Assembly (NCBI GenBank): GCA_905221605.1
Contig: CAJNDS010002324.1
Span: 1,221,001-1,281,000 of the forward strand
DNA length: 60,000 nucleotides
Origin: Symbiodinium natans
Taxonomy: Eukaryota > Sar > Dinophyceae > Suessiales > Symbiodiniaceae
Direction of reading: 5' to 3'
This document shows, one piece after another, positions 55,845-60,000 of the stretch. The notes under the pieces were generated by a model, which saw nothing but the letters and a program-made list of their open reading frames with translations, had not been told where the DNA came from and did no database searches. The position numbers and the translations under genes are program-made. Numbering within the stretch: the stretch's first letter is position 1; every line of letters begins with the position of its first letter.

Positions 55845-56294
55845 AGTTCTACTTCAACGCTTCCTACGATTACATCCTCATTGGTGCTGCTGTAATCCAG
55901 CTCGTCCTGTGAGTTGTGTCTTGTGATGCAACAGGCTTCGCGGTAGCGCATGTACAAAATGCGTGGGAGCCACAAAAGCATGCTTCCTCACAGGGAAGGT
56001 AGCTGTTCTTCTGTTTGGGATGAGTGTGTCAAGCGCGAACTCAACTCCAGTTGAGAAGGTGTGACAACAAGTCCTTCACCGATAAAAGAACGGAGACGAG
56101 CTCAGGCCTTTTTGTTTTTGCTGTTGTGAAGCACACCCTTATCGTTGACTGCTCTTGTGAATAGTTGCTGATTTGTATAGAAACTTACTGCTGCGCACTC
56201 TCGCTATGTTTCGTTTTTTGGAACGAGACCTCGTGGCCGCCACTATCGTCATACGACATGCCAAATGAGCTGAATTTTTAAATTTGTGCCTGAC
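55845..56294 (+). other. 3' untranslated part of the retroelement
   Basis: No long frame is present. It holds two hairpins of the dispersed family (55,983-55,998 and 56,040-56,055) outside any ORF, and the right-hand direct repeat (56,275-56,292) just before the LTR. No clear polypurine tract precedes the LTR. Confidence 0.6.
56275..56292 (+). repeat. Right direct repeat flanking the extra-ORF module
   Basis: T5, A3, then TTTGTGCCTG; pairs with 50,781-50,799. It ends two bases before the 3' LTR, so it probably marks the original junction of element body and LTR. Confidence 0.7.
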
Positions 56295-56463
56295 TGAAAT
56301 AGAGACAGGTATGCCACAGGGTTCAGTCATCATGGCATGCAGTGGCCTGTGCCCGAGGTTCTGGATCAGAGTGATACACTTAGCCAGCAGAGCTAAAAGA
56401 GACACCTGCGTGCCTTGCCAGCTGTACCGAGCCGGAGGCTGGTAACGCTCAGGTTTCATCTCA
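56295..56463 (+). repeat. 3' LTR (169 bp)
   Basis: Identical by eye to 41,945-42,113. It begins TGAAATAG and ends CATCTCA. Confidence 0.93.
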
Positions 56464-56468
56464 CGGGG
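56464..56468. repeat. Right copy of 5-bp target-site duplication (CGGGG)
   Basis: Matches 41,940-41,944. It continues into a G run. Confidence 0.7.
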
Positions 56469-56474
56469 GGGGGG

Positions 56475-56640
56475 GTCCGGGCATGTACTGGAGCCCCTAA
56501 AACACTTCATTTCCAGTAAAAGGTTAGGGGGAGGTGGGGGGGCATGCACTGGAGCCCCTAAGAGGGTAAGGGTGAGGTCGAGGGTAAGGGGTGAGGGCGG
56601 GGGGGTTTGGGCATGAGGGCAAATGGGTCTTCTCTGACGC
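56475..56640. repeat. G-rich flank with a short direct repeat
   Basis: GGGCATGTACTGGAGCCCCT (about 56,478) and GGGCATGCACTGGAGCCCCT (about 56,541) are near-identical. Both follow G runs, and AGGGTAAGGG-type units follow them. Confidence 0.7.
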
Positions 56641-56669
56641 CTCCCCCGCTAAAGCAGGGGTCGGCGGAT

Positions 56670-56741
56670 ATGATACATGATCCACCAGTTAAAAGAAAAC
56701 GTGGTAGACCTCCAAAAGTAAAGCCACATGAGGAACTCTGA
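56670..56741 (+). CDS. AT-hook-like C-terminal peptide or exon
   Basis: A 23-codon frame from ATG to TGA contains KRKRGRPPK, a good AT-hook (core GRP flanked by basic residues), and ends KVKPHEEL. It is too short to be a whole protein and may be the last exon of a DNA-binding protein whose other exons are in or before the flanking sequence. No acceptor is firmly placed. Chance is possible. Confidence 0.35.
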   Translation: MIHDPPVKRKRGRPPKVKPHEEL

Positions 56742-56903
56742 GACTACCTGCGCCTATTTGGCCCAGCCTCAGCATGTGTAGAGTGTGCTGTAGACCTCCA
56801 GGACCTGGATTGAGCGCGAAGCCTCTTCCACGAGCGCAGTTGCAGTAATGTGGACTGTTCGGTGTTGGTTGCACAAGTGGGACTTTGACATTGGACACAG
56901 GGT

Positions 56904-57003
56904 NNNNNNNNNNNNNNNNNNNNNNNNNNNNNNNNNNNNNNNNNNNNNNNNNNNNNNNNNNNNNNNNNNNNNNNNNNNNNNNNNNNNNNNNNNNNNNNNN
57001 NNN
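56904..57003. other. Assembly gap (100 N)
   Basis: Exactly 100 N bases, a placeholder of unknown true length. It lies between unique sequence and the interior of a second retroelement copy, so the join may be wrong and the copy's 5' part is missing. Confidence 0.99.
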
Positions 57004-60000
57004 CTTTTGCCAACAGCGAGATGGCCCAGTGCAAGGAAAAGATTGTGATCTTCATGTACGATCTTTCCTACACGATTCAGTCGACCGAATTTGACATCGT
57101 TGATCAGGGCACAGTTCCCTTCTTGATGTCGTTACCTCAGATGAGGAACCTTCGCTTCAAGATCTCGTTAGAGCCTGACGAAGCCCTTCTGTCAAGTTCA
57201 GTTCTGGGCATGAAGAACCTTCCTTTGAAGGTTGCTCGAAGCTCACACTTGATGCTCGATCTTATAGATGTAGCCTGGCATATGTGGGGAGTTCGTTTCG
57301 ATGCACACAAGAAGGTGAGTTTCTTCATGACGAACGAGCACCACTTCGAGTATGGCTACAAGTTGGTCACGAAGGAATGCTCCCCTCCAGGGGAGGAATC
57401 CTCAGAAGCCTTGGTTGTGGAGGACGAATGGCACTTGGACGAAGGCAACCATCGTCTAACCCGAGTTCACCGCAAGGAGCGAGTTCAGTCCTTTGCGCCA
57501 TCGAAAGGGAATACTCCCATACCACTCGAGTACCTCGACACGATTCGGGAGACCACCATCAACTACAAGGATGGCATGAAGGAAACGCAGAATGATGAAT
57601 GGAAGGACAAGCCTCCCGTCAAGTTTCCTAAGCCGTGGTTAGGTAGAACCGTTTTCAAGATTCTGCCAGGTGGCATAGAGAATCGCACCTCTGTGAAGGT
57701 GAGTACTCGGGGAAAAGGCCCCGGGCGCAGAGGAAAGCCTGATGACGAAGTCGTCAAGGCACCTGCTAGGAAGAAAATTACAGGCAAAAAGCCAGATTCT
57801 GGCTTAATGCCACATCCTTCAAGAAAGGAAGGCTCTCCTTTAGGAGAGGGATCCTTGCGAAAAGAAGGCAGCTCTTCCCCAGAAGAGGCACCTTTACCTT
57901 TCTCTCCAGGAGAGCTCTTTGGAGATGAGGACGAAGACCCATTTCCAGAGCTGAAGGGTAAGGGTGTCGAGACAACTAAATGGGATGATCAGTACTCTCC
58001 TTCTGAAGCTCCAGTGGAGCAGCCAGAGCCGTCTCCAGAGTCTAAAGAAGACAATGCGCCTGAGGAGCGCTTCGATCCAGAACCTAGGCGTATAGCGCTA
58101 CCTCTTCCCGGGCAAGAAGTTGCCCGCTCTTCTCCGGCCTTTCGACGCATGATTGAAAAGCTACGAAGTGATGTGGAGCTGTACAAGTTGCATGTGAAGC
58201 ATTACCACATGATTTCCGCGCAGTTTCGTAGGCGTACGTCCATGTTAGGCCTTCCTGAAGAGATTTACGAAAAGTACGACCGCATCGTCAAGTCATGCAG
58301 GGTTTGCGGAACAACAGTTCCGGCACCGCCGCGAGCCAGAATCGCAGGCCTTCGTGCCGCGTCGTTCGGAGATCTTATTTTCGTCGATCATGCTGAAATC
58401 AATTACGGAGAAAAGAGTTATATCACCCTTTTGATTCTCGACGGCGCGTCTAACCTGCTTTGGGCTACGGCCCTCGTTGGACTCGAGGTTACCGAAACCC
58501 TTGCCGCATTTCCGAGATGGATCGAAGAGAACAACTGTGTTCCGAAAGGAGTAGTAGGTGATCAAGCCTTTTTCGCTGATGACTTCCTGGCATTTTACCG
58601 TTTCCATGGGATAACACCTTATCCCTGCGGGCCAAGAACGCCGTGGCCGAACAGAGCAGAAACAGCAGTTCGTCTTTTCAAAAAGACATGGGCAAAAATG
58701 ACAAAGGCTCTCAGAGAAGAAGGTTTCCTTGAAAGCATCACTGTTAGGGATGCTGTGAAGAAGGTTGTTTGGGCAAGGAATTGCCAACTCACAATCTCTG
58801 GCTCCTCACCGCTAGAAATAGCCACAGGGCGTAGACCGCCTGATCTGTTGGACGTCGAAACAAGTTCACCTGAACAATTGTCAGCTTTGGCTCCTCGAGA
58901 GGACAGGACCAATCAGGAGTTGCAACGCATTGCTATGCGAGCACATCAAGAGGCAAGACAGGCCCAGGACCTTCGAAGCGACCTGGCTCGCCGAGTCATG
59001 CCCTCAGATGGTCCTTATGTCAAGGGGGACAAGGTGTTTGTTTGGATGAAGGATGAGTCTAAGATAAAGTCAGAAGGAGTATGGGTTAGAGGCAAGGTCA
59101 TGGGACAGGAAGGTGCGATGGTCATTGTTCATGTGCATCAAGCCATCCTTCGAGTGAATCAGTCAAAGATTCGTAGAGACCATGACCCCTGGCATGATGT
59201 CCATATTCCTCTTGACATGGACAAGGTACCAGGGAGGAGGCTCTCCACCGGGAGAGGAACCTGGTGGTTTGTTTTGTGAATACGAGCCACAATGTTGCGC
59301 TGAACACGAAATTTGTTATCACACGCACGGGGGAAGATTTTGTGATGTCCTTGAAATCGCCCCAGGGCCTACGGGAATCACGGCCTGTATGGCTCGGCAC
59401 GGGAACAGAATCGGAGAGCCAGTTCACGTGGAAAGTTGGCAGCCAAAGGCGATCCAGCAGAGTATCGCCTCGGCATGGAAAACTCTGTTGCATGCGTCAC
59501 CCACGCTTGTGGTGATCAACCCAACGATACCTGATTCACTTGTGAGAAACAAGAAGGCCATCAAGACTTACTGGCATTTTTGTGCAGAAGTCGTTAGATG
59601 GCAGGATCAGAATCAAGGTGAAGTTGCTGTCGTGGGGTTGACAGACCAGGGATTTTTCACATCACAGGCTGCTCGTTCACTACACTGGAGAATTGGCATG
59701 TCGTCGATTTGTTTCGGCCAAGACGAGGGAGCAACTCTCATGACGAATCTAGGAAGGGATTGGTTTGAGAGATTGAAATCACTGCGAGGAGTTTTCATGA
59801 GTAGTAGCACTTCTTTCTCTCCTAGATTTGTTGTTCTCTTGGCTGAATGTCTTCAAGGTACTGATCGTAGTGATTATCGACAAGAGAGTCTTTTCCAAGA
59901 CCTCCTTGAGGATTTCGACGATGGAGATTTGTGTTCTCTGTGTTTGCGTGCTGATAGGAACAGTGAAGTCTGTTCAGCACTTCCGAGTACCTCCGAACAA
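57004..60000 (+). mobile_element. Second, partial copy of the same copia-class element
   Basis: Colinear with 43,878 to about 46,870 of the first element (offset 13,126, then 13,130 after a 4-base insertion). It runs off the window end. Its 5' LTR, gag and protease are lost in the gap. It differs by scattered substitutions, several of them amino-acid changing (ELCKL to ELYKL, HMSSAQ to HMISAQ, ADEF to ADDF, SGYSPL to SGSSPL). It is therefore a distinct copy or allele and not an exact assembly duplicate. Hairpins corresponding to 44254, 44707, 44746, 44776 and 46111 are present at 57380, 57833, 57872, 57902 and 59241. Confidence 0.9.
57021..60000 (+). pseudogene. Frameshifted pol of the second copy (integrase to pre-RT linker)
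   Basis: The frame is open from the gap through the integrase (zinc site, D-D-E triad all present). It then shifts at about 59,231-59,240, where the first copy has CCAGGAGGCTC and this one has CCAGGGAGGAGGCTC. The shifted frame stops at 59,279. The original frame resumes after the insertion and stays open to the window end. The insertion lies in the outer arm of a family hairpin. The copy would make a truncated polyprotein unless corrected. A sequencing or assembly error is possible. Confidence 0.8.

Larger units (their letters stand above)
42141..56055 (+). other. Dispersed family of covarying two-storey hairpins (about 19 copies)
   Basis: Inner stem-loops (6 + 4 + 6 bases) lie at 42150-42165, 42190-42205, 44254-44269, 44707-44722, 44746-44761, 46111-46126, 49042-49057, 50994-51009, 51539-51554, 52037-52052, 52118-52133, 53318-53333, 53387-53402, 53573-53588, 54218-54233, 55512-55527, 55724-55739, 55983-55998 and 56040-56055. 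Weaker ones are at 44776-44788 and 47028-47040. Sixteen have six Watson-Crick pairs, two have one G-T pair and one has one mismatch. Arms start CT and end AG, while the inner bases vary with compensation (CTCTCC/GGAGAG, CTCAGC/GCTGAG, CTCAAC/GTTGAG, CTTCTC/GAGAAG). Three unpaired bases on each side (often AAG or ATG against GAA) follow, then usually an outer stem of 3-6 pairs. Coding copies translate as G-S-S-x-x-x-E-E-P-like linkers. Confidence 0.85.
41945..56463 (+). mobile_element. Complete Ty1/copia-class LTR retrotransposon with two extra ORFs
   Basis: The 169-bp LTRs at 41,945-42,113 and 56,295-56,463 are identical by eye and begin TG and end CA. The five bases on either side (41,940-41,944 and 56,464-56,468) are both CGGGG, as expected for a target-site duplication, though both flanks are G-rich. 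The order is LTR, primer binding site, gag-pol (protease, integrase, RT, RNase H), Tpt1-like ORF, EEP-like ORF, LTR. Integrase before RT defines the copia class. At 14.5 kb it is much longer than usual copia elements (about 5 kb, established knowledge). The length comes from linkers, an RT insertion and the 5-kb extra module. Identical LTRs imply recent insertion. Confidence 0.93.

Overview
This window looks like nuclear DNA of a dinoflagellate, most likely a symbiodiniacean-type alga; the taxon is inferred. The evidence is: sparse gene fragments that read as short exons in switching frames; one intron flanked by the same CAG|GT string at both ends; many interstitial plant-type telomere repeats (CCCTAAA/TTTAGGG); abundant microsatellites and G/C homopolymer runs; and a very large Ty1/copia-type retroelement. 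I see no rRNA or tRNA gene, no CRISPR array and no bacterial-style operon.

Layout. 0-11.3 kb holds the only ordinary genes I can defend. These are the 3' part of a multi-exon membrane protein at the left edge, a possible minus-strand gene near 6 kb, a two-membrane-segment protein at 6.5-7.9 kb, and a helical protein ending in a Vps62-like domain at 9.4-11.3 kb that carries a frame break. 11-42 kb is mostly non-coding repeat land. It holds three copies of a dispersed repeat (12.7, 17.6 and 27.5 kb), two arrays of units with G-run/C-run hairpins (20.5 and 30.7 kb), an 84-bp tandem array of palindromes (21.5 kb), a telomere-repeat-rich stretch (24.2-25.1 kb), a coiled-coil gene fragment (25.6-26.5 kb), triplet and tetranucleotide microsatellites, and a tandem array of about 675 bp per unit (32.1-36.0 kb).

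41,945-56,463 is a complete 14.5-kb copia-class LTR retrotransposon. Its 169-bp LTRs are identical by eye, it has a 5-bp CGGGG flanking duplication, and it has an initiator-tRNA-like primer binding site. The gag-pol ORF (2805 codons) has the copia order protease, integrase, reverse transcriptase, RNase H, with about 190 extra residues just before the RT VDD motif. Downstream of pol, where an env gene would sit, are two further long reading frames in one frame separated by a single TAG. The first carries a Tpt1/KptA-like RNA 2'-phosphotransferase fold. The second carries an endonuclease/exonuclease/phosphatase (EEP) fold. A near-identical direct repeat flanks this extra module, which suggests it was acquired as a block.

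The most striking hidden signal is a family of about 19 short two-storey hairpins scattered through this element: 5' leader, pol linkers, both extra ORFs and the 3' leader-distal region. Stem sequences differ from copy to copy, but the two arms change together so pairing is kept. Each has a six-pair inner stem, a four-base loop, a 3x3 mismatched internal loop, and usually a second outer stem. This looks like a selected RNA (or ssDNA) structure or a mobile palindrome family inserted in frame.

After a 100-base assembly gap, 57,004-60,000 is a second, slightly diverged copy of the same element. It has a 4-base insertion that breaks its frame beside one of these hairpins.
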